Shown here: one piece after another, positions 35,362 to 43,995 of the stretch
Layout of the letters: the number at the start of each line of letters is the position of its first letter
How positions within the stretch are numbered: the stretch's first letter is position 1
Origin: Actinopolymorpha singaporensis
Lineage (GTDB): Bacteria; Actinomycetota; Actinomycetes; Propionibacteriales; Actinopolymorphaceae
Assembly (NCBI RefSeq): GCF_900104745.1
Contig: NZ_LT629732.1
Coordinates: 4,389,981-4,453,980 of the forward strand
Direction: 5' to 3'
DNA length: 64,000 bases
Notes under the pieces: generated by a model
Database searches by the model: none
What the model saw: only the letters and a program-made list of their open reading frames with translations
What the model was told of the DNA's origin: nothing
Position numbers and translations under genes: made by a program

Positions 35362-37530
35362 TCATCCCTCCGCGGCGTGCTGCTCCTGCGCGAGCTTGCT
35401 CGCCAGCTGCGCCGGCATCGGCTCGTAGCGGACGAAGTCCCGGCTGAACGAGCCGTTGCCATGCGCCATCGACCGCAGGTCGACGGCGTACCGGGTGATC
35501 TCGATCTGCGGCACCTCGGCCTTCACCAGCGTCCGCCCCTGCCCGACGGGCTCGGTGCCGAGCACCCGTCCGCGCCGCCCGGACAGGTCGCCCATCACGG
35601 TGCCCACGAAGTCGTCGTCGACCAGCACCGACACCACGTCGACGGGTTCGAGGAGGCAGACCTGGCCCTGCGCGGCGGCCTCGCGCAGGGCGAGCGCCCC
35701 CGCGGTCTGGAAGGCCATGTCGGAGGAGTCGACGCTGTGCGCCTTCCCGTCCACCAGCGTCACGCGGATGTCGACGACGGGATAGCCGGCGCTGATCCCG
35801 CGTTCCATCTGCGTGCGTACGCCCTTCTCCACGCTCGGGATGAACTGCCGGGGGACCGCGCCGCCGACCACCTTGTCCACGAACTCCAGGCCGGAGCCCT
35901 GGGGGAGCGGCTCCACCTCGATCTCGCAGACGGCGTACTGGCCGTGGCCGCCGCTCTGCTTGACGTGCCGCCCTCGCCCGGTCGCCCTGCGGCCGAACGT
36001 CTCCCGCAGCGGGACGCGGACGGGAACCTGGTCCACCGACACGCCGTACCGGTTGGCGAGCCGGTCGAGAACGACGTCGGCGTGCGCCTCGCCCATGCAC
36101 CACAGCACCAGCTGGTGGGTCTCGGCGTTGTGCTCGATCCGAAGGGTCGGGTCCTCGGCCCCCAGCCGGGCCAGCCCGAGCGACAGCTTGTCCTCGTCCG
36201 CCTTGGCGTGCGCGGTGACCGCGATCGGGAGCAGCGGCTCGGGCATCGACCAGGGCCGCATCAGCAGCGGGCGTTCCCTGGCCGAGAGGGTGTCGCCGGT
36301 CTCCGCGCGGGACAGCTTGCCGATGGCACAGATGTCCCCGGCCACGCAGTGGTTCAGGGAGCGCTGCAGCTTGCCGAGCGGCGACGACAGCGAACCGACG
36401 CGTTCGTCCTCGTCGTGGTCCTCGTGGCCGCGTTCCTCGCCGAAGAACGCCGACGAGTGCCCGGAGACGTGCAGCACGGTGTCCGGCCGCACGGTGCCGG
36501 AGAAGACCCGCACCAGGCTGATCCGGCCGACGTACGGGTCGGAGGAGGTCTTCACCACCTCGGCGAGGAGGGGACCGTCGGGGTCGCAGGGCAGCCGCCC
36601 CTCGGACTTGCCCACCGGGGTGTAGACCTCGGGCTGGGGGTGCTCGAGCGGGGAGGGGAACGCGCTGGTCATCACCTCAAGCAGTTCGGCCATGCCCACG
36701 CCGGTGGTCGAGCACGCCGGGAGGGCCGGGAAGAACGACGCCTGCGCGACCGCCTTCTCCAGGTCGTCCACCAGGACCTTCGCGTCGATCTGTTCGCCGC
36801 CGAGGTAGCGGTCCATCAACGTCTCGTCCTCGGACTCCTCGATGACGCCCTCGATCAGCGTGCCCCGCGCGTCCGCCGCGGCGTCGGCGTACTCCGGCGG
36901 TGCCGCGCCCTCGGTGCGGGTGCCCGAGGAGTAGTCGAACAGCTTCTCCGACAACAACCCCACCAGCCCGGTCACCTGGCCCTGGCCGTCGACCGGGAGG
37001 TACAGCGGCAACACCTTCTCCCCGAACGCCGCCCGCGCCTGCGCCAGCACGCCCGCGTAGTCGGCACGGTGGTGGTCGAGCTTGGTGATCACCACCGCCC
37101 GCGGCATGCGCACCGACGCGCACTCCTGCCACAGGGCCTGGGTGGGACCGTCGACACCCTCGCTCGCGGCGATCACGAACAACGCGCAGTCGGCGGCGCG
37201 CAGCCCGGCCCGCAGCTCGCCCACGAAGTCGGCGTACCCGGGGGTGTCCAGGAGATTGATCTTGATGCCGTCGTGGACGACCGGTGCCAGGGACAGGCCG
37301 ACCGACCGCTGCTGGCGATGCTCCACCTCGTCGAAGTCGCTGACGGTCGCGCCGTCCTCCACCCGGCCGGGGCGGGGGATCGCTCCCGTGGCCGCCAGCA
37401 GGGCCTCGACCAGGGTCGTCTTGCCGGAGCCGGACGGGCCGACCAGCACGATGTTGCGGATCCCATCGGGCCGGTCGGCCGTCGGTGCCTGACCGGCGGC
37501 TCCACCGGGGTTGCTCTGTTTGTCCGCCAT
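35362..37530 (-). CDS. EF-G-like translational GTPase
   Basis: A 722-residue protein with EF-G domain order (GTPase, II, III, IV, V). G1 is GPSGSGKTT (31-39) instead of the GHIDAGKTT of true EF-G, G3 is DTPGYADF and G4 is TKLD in place of NKMD. Domain IV starts near GRGRHVKQSGGHGQYA, and domain V reads VSVLVDDDFVGTVMGDLSGRRG. This matches the second EF-G-like protein of actinobacteria, related to ribosome recycling or tetracycline-resistance-type factors; its exact role is not settled. ATG 37530 has GGAGG upstream. Confidence 0.92.
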   Translation of the reverse strand: MADKQSNPGGAAGQAPTADRPDGIRNIVLVGPSGSGKTTLVEALLAATGAIPRPGRVEDGATVSDFDEVEHRQQRSVGLSLAPVVHDGIKINLLDTPGYADFVGELRAGLRAADCALFVIAASEGVDGPTQALWQECASVRMPRAVVITKLDHHRADYAGVLAQARAAFGEKVLPLYLPVDGQGQVTGLVGLLSEKLFDYSSGTRTEGAAPPEYADAAADARGTLIEGVIEESEDETLMDRYLGGEQIDAKVLVDDLEKAVAQASFFPALPACSTTGVGMAELLEVMTSAFPSPLEHPQPEVYTPVGKSEGRLPCDPDGPLLAEVVKTSSDPYVGRISLVRVFSGTVRPDTVLHVSGHSSAFFGEERGHEDHDEDERVGSLSSPLGKLQRSLNHCVAGDICAIGKLSRAETGDTLSARERPLLMRPWSMPEPLLPIAVTAHAKADEDKLSLGLARLGAEDPTLRIEHNAETHQLVLWCMGEAHADVVLDRLANRYGVSVDQVPVRVPLRETFGRRATGRGRHVKQSGGHGQYAVCEIEVEPLPQGSGLEFVDKVVGGAVPRQFIPSVEKGVRTQMERGISAGYPVVDIRVTLVDGKAHSVDSSDMAFQTAGALALREAAAQGQVCLLEPVDVVSVLVDDDFVGTVMGDLSGRRGRVLGTEPVGQGRTLVKAEVPQIEITRYAVDLRSMAHGNGSFSRDFVRYEPMPAQLASKLAQEQHAAEG

Positions 37531-37772
37531 GGCGACGCCTCCTTGCGCGCGCGTGCTGTGTGTACAGCCGGACGCGCCCGGACGGCTGCCGTCCGTGACG
37601 GCGCCCTGACATGTGGTTTTCCACCTTTCACCCGGCCCGGCCAGCGCACAAGCCCCCCGCGCTGAGTAGCATCGGCGCGTCCTGCGAACCCGGACCGGAC
37701 CCAGACCGAACACCGGGCCCAGACGAAACGCAGACGGACGACCAGGTCACCGAGCGAGCGGGCTACCCCCAC

Positions 37773-38486
37773 ATGTTGCGAAGGTTCCACCAGTTCTGGC
37801 TACGACTACTGACCCCGGTCGCGCGCTTCTTCCTGCGTGTCGGCATCGGTCCGGACATCGTCACCGTGGTCGGCACCGCCGGGGTGTGCGTCGGCGCGCT
37901 CGCCTTCTACCCACGCGGAGTGCTCTTCTGGGGAACGGTGTTCATCACCGTCTTCGTGTTCTCCGACATGATCGACGGGCTGATGGCCCGGATGTCGCAG
38001 CGCTCGTCGAAGTGGGGCGCGTTCCTCGACTCCACCCTGGACCGGATCGGTGACGCCGCTGTGTTCGGCGGCCTGACGCTGTGGTTCGCCGGTGGCGGCA
38101 ACAGCTTCTGGCTCGCCTGCGTGGCGCTTTACGACCTGGTGATGGGCAACGTCACGTCGTACGCCAAGGCCAGGGCGGAGAGCCTGGGCATGACCGCCAA
38201 CGTCGGCATCGCCGAACGCGCCGACCGGCTGGTCGCGGTCCTGGTGGCCACGGGCCTGGCCGGACTGGGAGTGCCGTTCCTCCTGCCGGCCGTCCTGTGC
38301 CTGCTGGCCGTCGCGAGCACGGTGACCGTCGTGCAGCGGATCCTGGCGGTGCGCGCGCAGGCGCTGGCCAACGAGCGGGGCCCGGGCCGCGGTCCGGGCG
38401 GTGCCACGACGAGCGGGACCGCCACCGGAGCGGGCACCGAGCGGCCGGGCACCGGGCGACCGGGCGCGGAGAGGGAGGCCCGGTGA
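37773..38486 (+). CDS. pgsA: Phosphatidylinositol phosphate synthase (CDP-alcohol phosphatidyltransferase)
   Basis: A 237-residue membrane enzyme condensing CDP-diacylglycerol with inositol phosphate. The CDP-OH-P signature is DMIDGLMARMSQRSSKWGAF followed by LDSTLDR (pattern DxxDGxxAR, then GxxxDxxxD). Six spans, then a Gly/Thr-rich tail. It heads a four-gene operon for phosphatidylinositol mannosides; its TGA overlaps the next GTG (38483-38486). Confidence 0.93.
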   Translation: MLRRFHQFWLRLLTPVARFFLRVGIGPDIVTVVGTAGVCVGALAFYPRGVLFWGTVFITVFVFSDMIDGLMARMSQRSSKWGAFLDSTLDRIGDAAVFGGLTLWFAGGGNSFWLACVALYDLVMGNVTSYAKARAESLGMTANVGIAERADRLVAVLVATGLAGLGVPFLLPAVLCLLAVASTVTVVQRILAVRAQALANERGPGRGPGGATTSGTATGAGTERPGTGRPGAEREAR

Positions 38487-39526
38487 TCGCAGCCGGCCGA
38501 CCCGCCGCCGAGGACCCGGGTCGAGACCGTCCGCACACCGACCACCCTCACAGCCGTACGGACGACAGCCATAACGCCGACAGCCGTACCGCCGACCGTC
38601 TGTCGTTCCCGCTCCGCCTGAAGTACGCCGCGAGCTACCGCGCCTACGCCGCCGGCTGGAAGGTCCTGCGGCTGCTGCCCGCGCCCGCCGCGTACGGCCT
38701 GCTGCGCCTCGGCGCCGATCTCGTCTGGCGGCGCCGGTTCAAGGGCGTGCGGCGTCTGGAACGCAACCTCGCCCGCGTACGCCCCGAAGCCACTCCCGAG
38801 GAGCTCCGTCGGCTGTCCCGGGCCGGGATGCGCTCGTACTTCCGCTACTGGTGTGAGGCGTTCCGGCTGCCCGACCTCGACCCGGACGACATCAAGGGCG
38901 CGGTCGTCACCCATGGCGAGGACGCGTTCTGGGCGGCGATGCGGTCCGGCAAGGGCGTGGTGGCCCCGCTGCCGCACATGGGCAACTGGGACTTCGCGGG
39001 CGCGTGGGCCGCCGCCAACGGCGCTCCGGTGACCACGGTCGCCGAACGCGTGCGTCCCGAACGCCTCTACGACCGGTTCGTCGCCTACCGTGCCGCGCTC
39101 GGTATCCAGGTGCTCGCCGCCACGGGCGGCCCCGACCCGATGCGGGTGCTCGCCGACCGGCTGCGGGAGGGCGGACTCGTCTGCCTGGTCGCCGACCGCG
39201 ACCTGTCCGCCCGCGGCGTCGAGGTCGACTTCTTCGGCGAGCGCACCCGGATGCCGGCCGGCCCGGCGGCGCTGGCGCTGCGGACCGGCGCCACCCTGCT
39301 GCCGGTCACGCTGTGGTACGACGGACCCACCATGCACGTGCGCTTCCATCCGGCAGTGGCCAAGCCGCCCGGCTCCCGGCAGGCGATCCGCGACCTCACC
39401 CAGCAGGTCGCCGACGCCTTCGCCGCCGGGATCGCCGAGCACCCACAGGACTGGCACATGCTGCAGCGGATGTGGATCGCCGACCTCGAACCCGCCCGCC
39501 GCGCGGACCTCGACCGGGGGCGATGA
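38483..39526 (+). CDS. patA: Phosphatidylinositol mannoside acyltransferase
   Basis: A 347-residue lauroyl/lipid A acyltransferase-family protein that acylates the mannose of PIM. Catalytic motif PLPHMGNWDFAG (HxxxxD variant) near residue 155, and the second block RLREGGLVCLVADRDLSARG. A hydrophilic His/Asp-rich N-terminal 45 residues precede the fold. It overlaps pgsA (GTGA) and pimA (ATGA). Confidence 0.92.
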   Translation: MIAAGRPAAEDPGRDRPHTDHPHSRTDDSHNADSRTADRLSFPLRLKYAASYRAYAAGWKVLRLLPAPAAYGLLRLGADLVWRRRFKGVRRLERNLARVRPEATPEELRRLSRAGMRSYFRYWCEAFRLPDLDPDDIKGAVVTHGEDAFWAAMRSGKGVVAPLPHMGNWDFAGAWAAANGAPVTTVAERVRPERLYDRFVAYRAALGIQVLAATGGPDPMRVLADRLREGGLVCLVADRDLSARGVEVDFFGERTRMPAGPAALALRTGATLLPVTLWYDGPTMHVRFHPAVAKPPGSRQAIRDLTQQVADAFAAGIAEHPQDWHMLQRMWIADLEPARRADLDRGR

Positions 39527-40692
39527 TGCGGATCGGCATCGTCTGCCCCTACTCGCTGGACGCGCCCGGCGGGGTGCAGAACCACGTCCGCGACCTGGCC
39601 GAGGTCCTGCTCGCCGAGGGGCACGCCGTGTCCGTGCTCGCCCCGGCCGACGACGACACACCAGTGCCGCCGTACGTCGTGCCCGCGGGCCGGGCGGTCC
39701 CGGTGCCGTACAACGGCTCGGTGGCCCGGCTGGCGTTCGGCCCGGTGTCGGCTGCCAGGGTGCGCCGCTGGATCCGCGACGGGCAGTTCGACGTCCTCCA
39801 CATCCACGAACCGGCCACCCCGTCACTGTCGCTGCTCGCGCTGTGGTCGGCGGTCGGTCCCATCGTGGGCACCTTCCACACCGCCATGCCGCGGTCGCGG
39901 ATGATGAGCGTCGCCTCGTCGGTCCTGCGCCCGGCCCTGGAGAAGATCTCCGCCCGGATCGCGGTGAGCGAGCCGGCCCGGGCCACCCTCGTCCAGCACC
40001 TGGGCGGGGAACCCGTGGTGATTCCGAACGGCCTGTTCGTGGACCGGTTCGCCCGCGCCCGTCCCCGCCCGGAGTGGCAGGGCGCGGGCGGCACGATGTG
40101 CTTCCTGGGACGCCTGGACGAGCCGCGCAAGGGCCTCGCCGTCCTGCTGCGGGCGTTCCCGGCGATCTGGCGGGCCCGGCCCGGCGTACGCCTGCTGGTC
40201 GCGGGCCCCGGCGACGTCGAGGAGGCCCGCTCCGGGCTGCCCGCCGAGTGCCGGGACGCGGTCACGTTCCTCGGCCGGATCGACGACGAGGGCAGGGCCG
40301 ACATGTTCGCCAGCTCGCAGGTGTACGTCGCACCGCAGACCGGCGGTGAGTCGTTCGGCATCGTGCTGGTGGAGGCGATGGCGGCCGGCGCGCCGGTGCT
40401 CGCCAGCGACCTGGACGCGTTCCGGCTGGTGGTCGACGGCGGGCGGCTCGGCCGGCTGTTCGAGGTCGGCGACAGCGACGACCTGGCCACCGGTGCGCTG
40501 GAACTGCTGGGGGACGCGGCCTTCCGGGACCGGCTGCGCGATGCCGCCCGGGTCGCGGTCCGCCGCTACGACTGGAGCAGCGTCGCCAAGGAGATCGTCT
40601 CGGTCTACGAGATGGTGGCCGCGGGTTACCCGGGTGTCGGCGAGGCCGACGACCGGAGCCGCGGTGTCCGGCCGGGCGGGAGGCCCCGGTGA
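39523..40692 (+). CDS. pimA: Phosphatidylinositol alpha-mannosyltransferase
   Basis: A 389-residue GT4 glycosyltransferase adding the first mannose from GDP-mannose to phosphatidylinositol. N-terminal MMRIGIVCPYSLDAPGGVQNH, acceptor loop VLHIHEPATPSLSLLAL, and the donor site GESFGIVLVEAMAAGAPVLA with the EX7E pair. Starts ATGATG at 39523/39526; the first overlaps the acyltransferase stop. The C-terminal 20 residues are a variable tail. Confidence 0.94.
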   Translation: MMRIGIVCPYSLDAPGGVQNHVRDLAEVLLAEGHAVSVLAPADDDTPVPPYVVPAGRAVPVPYNGSVARLAFGPVSAARVRRWIRDGQFDVLHIHEPATPSLSLLALWSAVGPIVGTFHTAMPRSRMMSVASSVLRPALEKISARIAVSEPARATLVQHLGGEPVVIPNGLFVDRFARARPRPEWQGAGGTMCFLGRLDEPRKGLAVLLRAFPAIWRARPGVRLLVAGPGDVEEARSGLPAECRDAVTFLGRIDDEGRADMFASSQVYVAPQTGGESFGIVLVEAMAAGAPVLASDLDAFRLVVDGGRLGRLFEVGDSDDLATGALELLGDAAFRDRLRDAARVAVRRYDWSSVAKEIVSVYEMVAAGYPGVGEADDRSRGVRPGGRPR

Positions 40693-41228
40693 ACTGGAAC
40701 TGGCTGCTGCTCGTCCTGGCCGTCCTCGCGGTGGCCGGGGTCTACCTCTCCTGGACGGCGGGCCGGATCGACCGGCTGCACGCCCGGCTCGACGCCGCCC
40801 GGGCGGTCCTGGAGGCCCAGCTGTTCCGCCGGGCGGCGATCGCGCTGGAGGTCGCCACGTCGGGCATGCTCGACCCGGCCACCTCGCTGCTGGTGATCGA
40901 CGCCGCCCAGCGCTCCAGCGCCGCCGACGACGAGGAGGAACGCGAGGTCGCGGGCTCCGATCTGTCCAAGGCGCTGGCGGTCGTGTTCCCCGACGTGGAG
41001 ACCAGCCAGGAGATCGCCACCGAACCCGGCGCCGCCGAACTCCTGGCCGAACTCGGCGCGGCCTGCCGGCGGGTGGAGATGGCCCGGAGGTTCCACAACG
41101 ACACCGTGGCCACCACCCGTGCCCTGCGCGGCCGCCGGCTGGTCCGGTGGTTCCGGCTGGCCGGCCACGCGCGGATGCCCACCACCGTGGAGATGGACGT
41201 CACCCCGCCGGCCGGTCTCGCGCCCTGA
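40689..41228 (+). CDS. LemA-like small membrane protein
   Basis: A 179-residue protein with one N-terminal span (LLLVLAVLAVAGVYLSW) and a helical cytoplasmic or external domain. The end ARRFHNDTVATTRALRGRRLV resembles the LemA C-terminal helix. It overlaps pimA by GTGA, so it is the last gene of the PIM operon. Function unknown; similar proteins follow pimA in other actinomycetes. Confidence 0.78.
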   Translation: MNWNWLLLVLAVLAVAGVYLSWTAGRIDRLHARLDAARAVLEAQLFRRAAIALEVATSGMLDPATSLLVIDAAQRSSAADDEEEREVAGSDLSKALAVVFPDVETSQEIATEPGAAELLAELGAACRRVEMARRFHNDTVATTRALRGRRLVRWFRLAGHARMPTTVEMDVTPPAGLAP

Positions 41229-41309
41229 TCACCCGCCACGCGGCGGAACGTCACGCGCGGTCGCCTACCATGGATGTGCCGTTCCGTGCCCATATTCGCG
41301 AGGTAGACA

Positions 41310-42245
41310 GTGACCGAAGCACAGTCCGCACCCACCGACGCCACCAGCCGGCCCACGACCGCTCCCGTCACCGGGACCGCCAAGGTCAAGCGCGGCATGG
41401 CGGAGATGCTCAAGGGCGGGGTGATCATGGATGTGGTCACGCCCGAGCAGGCGAAGATCGCCGAGGACGCCGGCGCCGTCGCGGTGATGGCGCTCGAGCG
41501 GGTCCCCGCCGACATCCGGGTACAGGGCGGCGTCGCCCGGATGAGCGACCCCGACATGATCGACGGGATCATCAGCGCGGTCTCCATCCCGGTGATGGCC
41601 AAGGCCCGCATCGGCCACTTCGTCGAGGCGCAGGTCCTGCAGGCGATCGGCGTCGACTACGTGGACGAGTCCGAGGTCCTCACCCCGGCCGACGAGGCGC
41701 ACCACATCGACAAGTGGGCGTTCACCGTCCCGTTCGTGTGCGGCGCCACCAACCTCGGCGAGGCGCTGCGCCGCCTGTCCGAGGGCGCGGCGATGATCCG
41801 TTCCAAGGGCGAGGCCGGCACCGGCAACGTCGTCGAGGCGACCCGCCACATGCGGTCCATCCGCGCCGAGATCCGCCGGCTGGCCACGCTCGACGACGAG
41901 GAGCTGTTCGTCGCCGCGAAGGAGCTGCGCGCGCCGTACGACCTGGTGCAGGAGGTGGCCCGCGCCGGCAAGCTGCCGGTCGTGCTGTTCACCGCCGGCG
42001 GCATCGCCACCCCGGCCGACGCGGCGATGATGATGCAGCTCGGCGCCGAGGGCGTCTTCGTCGGCTCGGGCATCTTCAAGTCCGGTGACCCGGCCAAGCG
42101 GGCCGAGGCGATCGTGAAGGCGACCACCTTCCACGACGACCCCGACGTGGTGGCGAAGGTGTCCCGTGGCCTGGGCGAGGCGATGGTCGGCCTGAACGTC
42201 ACCGACCTGCCGGAGAGCCAGCGGCTGGCCACCCGCGGTTGGTGA
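41310..42245 (+). CDS. pdxS: Pyridoxal 5'-phosphate synthase, PdxS subunit
   Basis: A 311-residue TIM-barrel synthase making PLP from ribose 5-phosphate, glyceraldehyde 3-phosphate and ammonia. Conserved blocks: [20 protein letters not shown], the catalytic lysine in [15 protein letters not shown], and [20 protein letters not shown]. Works with PdxT, encoded 169 bp downstream. GTG start at 41310 is preceded by GAGG at a good distance. Confidence 0.97.
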   Translation: MTEAQSAPTDATSRPTTAPVTGTAKVKRGMAEMLKGGVIMDVVTPEQAKIAEDAGAVAVMALERVPADIRVQGGVARMSDPDMIDGIISAVSIPVMAKARIGHFVEAQVLQAIGVDYVDESEVLTPADEAHHIDKWAFTVPFVCGATNLGEALRRLSEGAAMIRSKGEAGTGNVVEATRHMRSIRAEIRRLATLDDEELFVAAKELRAPYDLVQEVARAGKLPVVLFTAGGIATPADAAMMMQLGAEGVFVGSGIFKSGDPAKRAEAIVKATTFHDDPDVVAKVSRGLGEAMVGLNVTDLPESQRLATRGW

Positions 42246-42364
42246 CCATGCACGTGTGAGGGGCGCCGTCGGTGTCGGCGATGTCGTCGGCGCCGGCGCC
42301 CTTCTGCTCGTCCGCACGAGTTGGTACGACTCGGCACGACTCGGGGGAAGTTGGGCCGCCCTCG

Positions 42365-42370
42365 TAGACT
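42365..42370 (+). promoter_or_regulatory. -10 box ahead of pdxT
   Basis: TAGACT 44 bases before the pdxT GTG. pdxT may therefore have its own promoter in addition to readthrough from pdxS. Confidence 0.5.
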
Positions 42371-42413
42371 GGGACTTTGCCCTGAGTGTGCCCCCGAGTG
42401 CGCAAGGAACCCA

Positions 42414-43028
42414 GTGAGCGAACCCACCATCGGCATTCTCGCCCTGCAGGGCGACGTCCGCGAACACCACCGGATGCTGACGGAGTCCGGCGCGAAGCCG
42501 GTGAACGTCCGCCGGCCCGAGGAGCTCCTCGGCGTCGACGCCCTCGTCGTCCCGGGCGGGGAGTCGACCACGATGTTCAAGCTGGCGGCGGCGTTCGACC
42601 TGCTCGAGCCGCTGCGCAAGCGGGTGGCCGCGGGCATGCCGGCGTTCGGCACCTGCGCGGGGATGATCATGCTGGCCGACCGGATCCAGGACGGAATCGA
42701 GGGCCAGCAGACGGTCGGCGGGATCGACGTGACCGTACGCCGGAACGCGTTCGGCCGGCAGGTGGACTCCTTCGAGGCCGACGTACCGCTGGACGCCATC
42801 GACCCCAGCCCCCAGCCGCAGCCGTACCACGCGGTGTTCATAAGGGCACCGTGGGTGGAGTCGGTGGGCTCCGGTGCCGAGGTGCTCGCCCGCGTAGCCT
42901 CCGGTCCGGCCGCCGGTAGGATCGTTGCGGTCCGCCAGGGTCGCCTGCTCGCCACGGCCTTCCACCCAGAGCTTGCCGGCGACGCGCGCATCCACCGTTT
43001 CTTCGTCGAACTCGTGAAGGAGGCGTAG
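42414..43028 (+). CDS. pdxT: Glutaminase subunit PdxT of PLP synthase
   Basis: A 204-residue class I glutamine amidotransferase releasing ammonia for PdxS. Nucleophile Cys in [12 protein letters not shown] near residue 80, and the His/Glu pair in [11 protein letters not shown] near 185. GTG 42414, with AAGGAA upstream. yebC starts 7 bases after its stop, in the common order pdxS-pdxT-yebC. Confidence 0.97.
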   Translation: MSEPTIGILALQGDVREHHRMLTESGAKPVNVRRPEELLGVDALVVPGGESTTMFKLAAAFDLLEPLRKRVAAGMPAFGTCAGMIMLADRIQDGIEGQQTVGGIDVTVRRNAFGRQVDSFEADVPLDAIDPSPQPQPYHAVFIRAPWVESVGSGAEVLARVASGPAAGRIVAVRQGRLLATAFHPELAGDARIHRFFVELVKEA

Positions 43029-43034
43029 CCCGCC

Positions 43035-43796
43035 ATGTCCGGCCACTCCAAGTGGGCGACCACGAAGCACAAGAAGGCCGTCGTCGACGCCAAGCGCGGC
43101 AAGCTCTTCGCGAAGCTGATCAAGAACATCGAGGTCGCCGCGCGCGTCGGCGGGGGAGACCCGGCCGGCAACCCGACGCTGTTCGACGCCATCCAGAAGG
43201 CGAAGAAGTCGTCGGTTCCCAACGACAACATCGATCGCGCGGTCAAGCGCGGCGCGGGCCTGGAAGCCGGCGGCGCCGACTACCAGACGATCATGTACGA
43301 AGGCTACGGACCGGCCGGGGTCGCGATCCTGATCGAGTGCCTCACCGACAACCGCAACCGCGCCGCCGGTGACGTACGCACCGCCACCACCCGCAACGGC
43401 GGGACGATGGCCGACGCGGGCAGCGTGTCCTACATGTTCAGCCGGCGTGGCGTCGTGGTCGTCCCCCGGGAGCAGGACGGCCGCGTCCTCGGCGAGGACG
43501 ACGTGTTGGGCGCCGTGCTCGACGCCGGTGCCGAGGAGGTCAACGACCTCGGCGAGGCGTTCGAGGTGATCTCCGAGCCGACCGACCTGGTGGCTGTGCG
43601 CACCGCGCTGCGCGACGCCGGGATCGACTACGACTCCGCCGACGCGAGCTTCGTCCCCAGCGTGACCGTGCCGCTGGACGAGGAGACCGCGCCGAAGGTC
43701 TTCCGGCTGGTCGAGGCGCTGGAGGACTGCGACGACGTGCAGAACGTCTACGCCAACTTCGACGTCTCCGACGAGATCATGGAGAAGGTCGGCTAG
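43035..43796 (+). CDS. yebC: YebC/PmpR family protein
   Basis: A 253-residue protein of the YebC family: [22 protein letters not shown] is the canonical N-terminus (first 20 residues diagnostic), with [15 protein letters not shown] and [20 protein letters not shown]. Family members have been described as transcriptional regulators and, more recently, as translation factors that relieve ribosome stalling. Length is typical. Confidence 0.95.
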   Translation: MSGHSKWATTKHKKAVVDAKRGKLFAKLIKNIEVAARVGGGDPAGNPTLFDAIQKAKKSSVPNDNIDRAVKRGAGLEAGGADYQTIMYEGYGPAGVAILIECLTDNRNRAAGDVRTATTRNGGTMADAGSVSYMFSRRGVVVVPREQDGRVLGEDDVLGAVLDAGAEEVNDLGEAFEVISEPTDLVAVRTALRDAGIDYDSADASFVPSVTVPLDEETAPKVFRLVEALEDCDDVQNVYANFDVSDEIMEKVG

Positions 43797-43983
43797 CGGA
43801 CCTTCTACCGGGCGCGAGCGCGCCTTCCTGACACTCCGCCGCCGTCTTCGCCCGCGCAGCCGGGCGGGCGGGCGGCGGTTTGTCGTACGACCGGGTGTTT
43901 CGACCGGTTTTCCGGGTCGACCTCAGGGTTTCGTCAGGGTCGGCGGGGCACGCTTGCGCCCTACATACGCGACCGGCGGCGGT

Positions 43984-43995
43984 TACCGTGTTGGC
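43984..43995 (+). promoter_or_regulatory. Leaderless promoter of the Ser/Thr kinase
   Basis: TACCGT (43984-43989), six bases, then the GTG at 43996. No ribosome site is present. Confidence 0.55.
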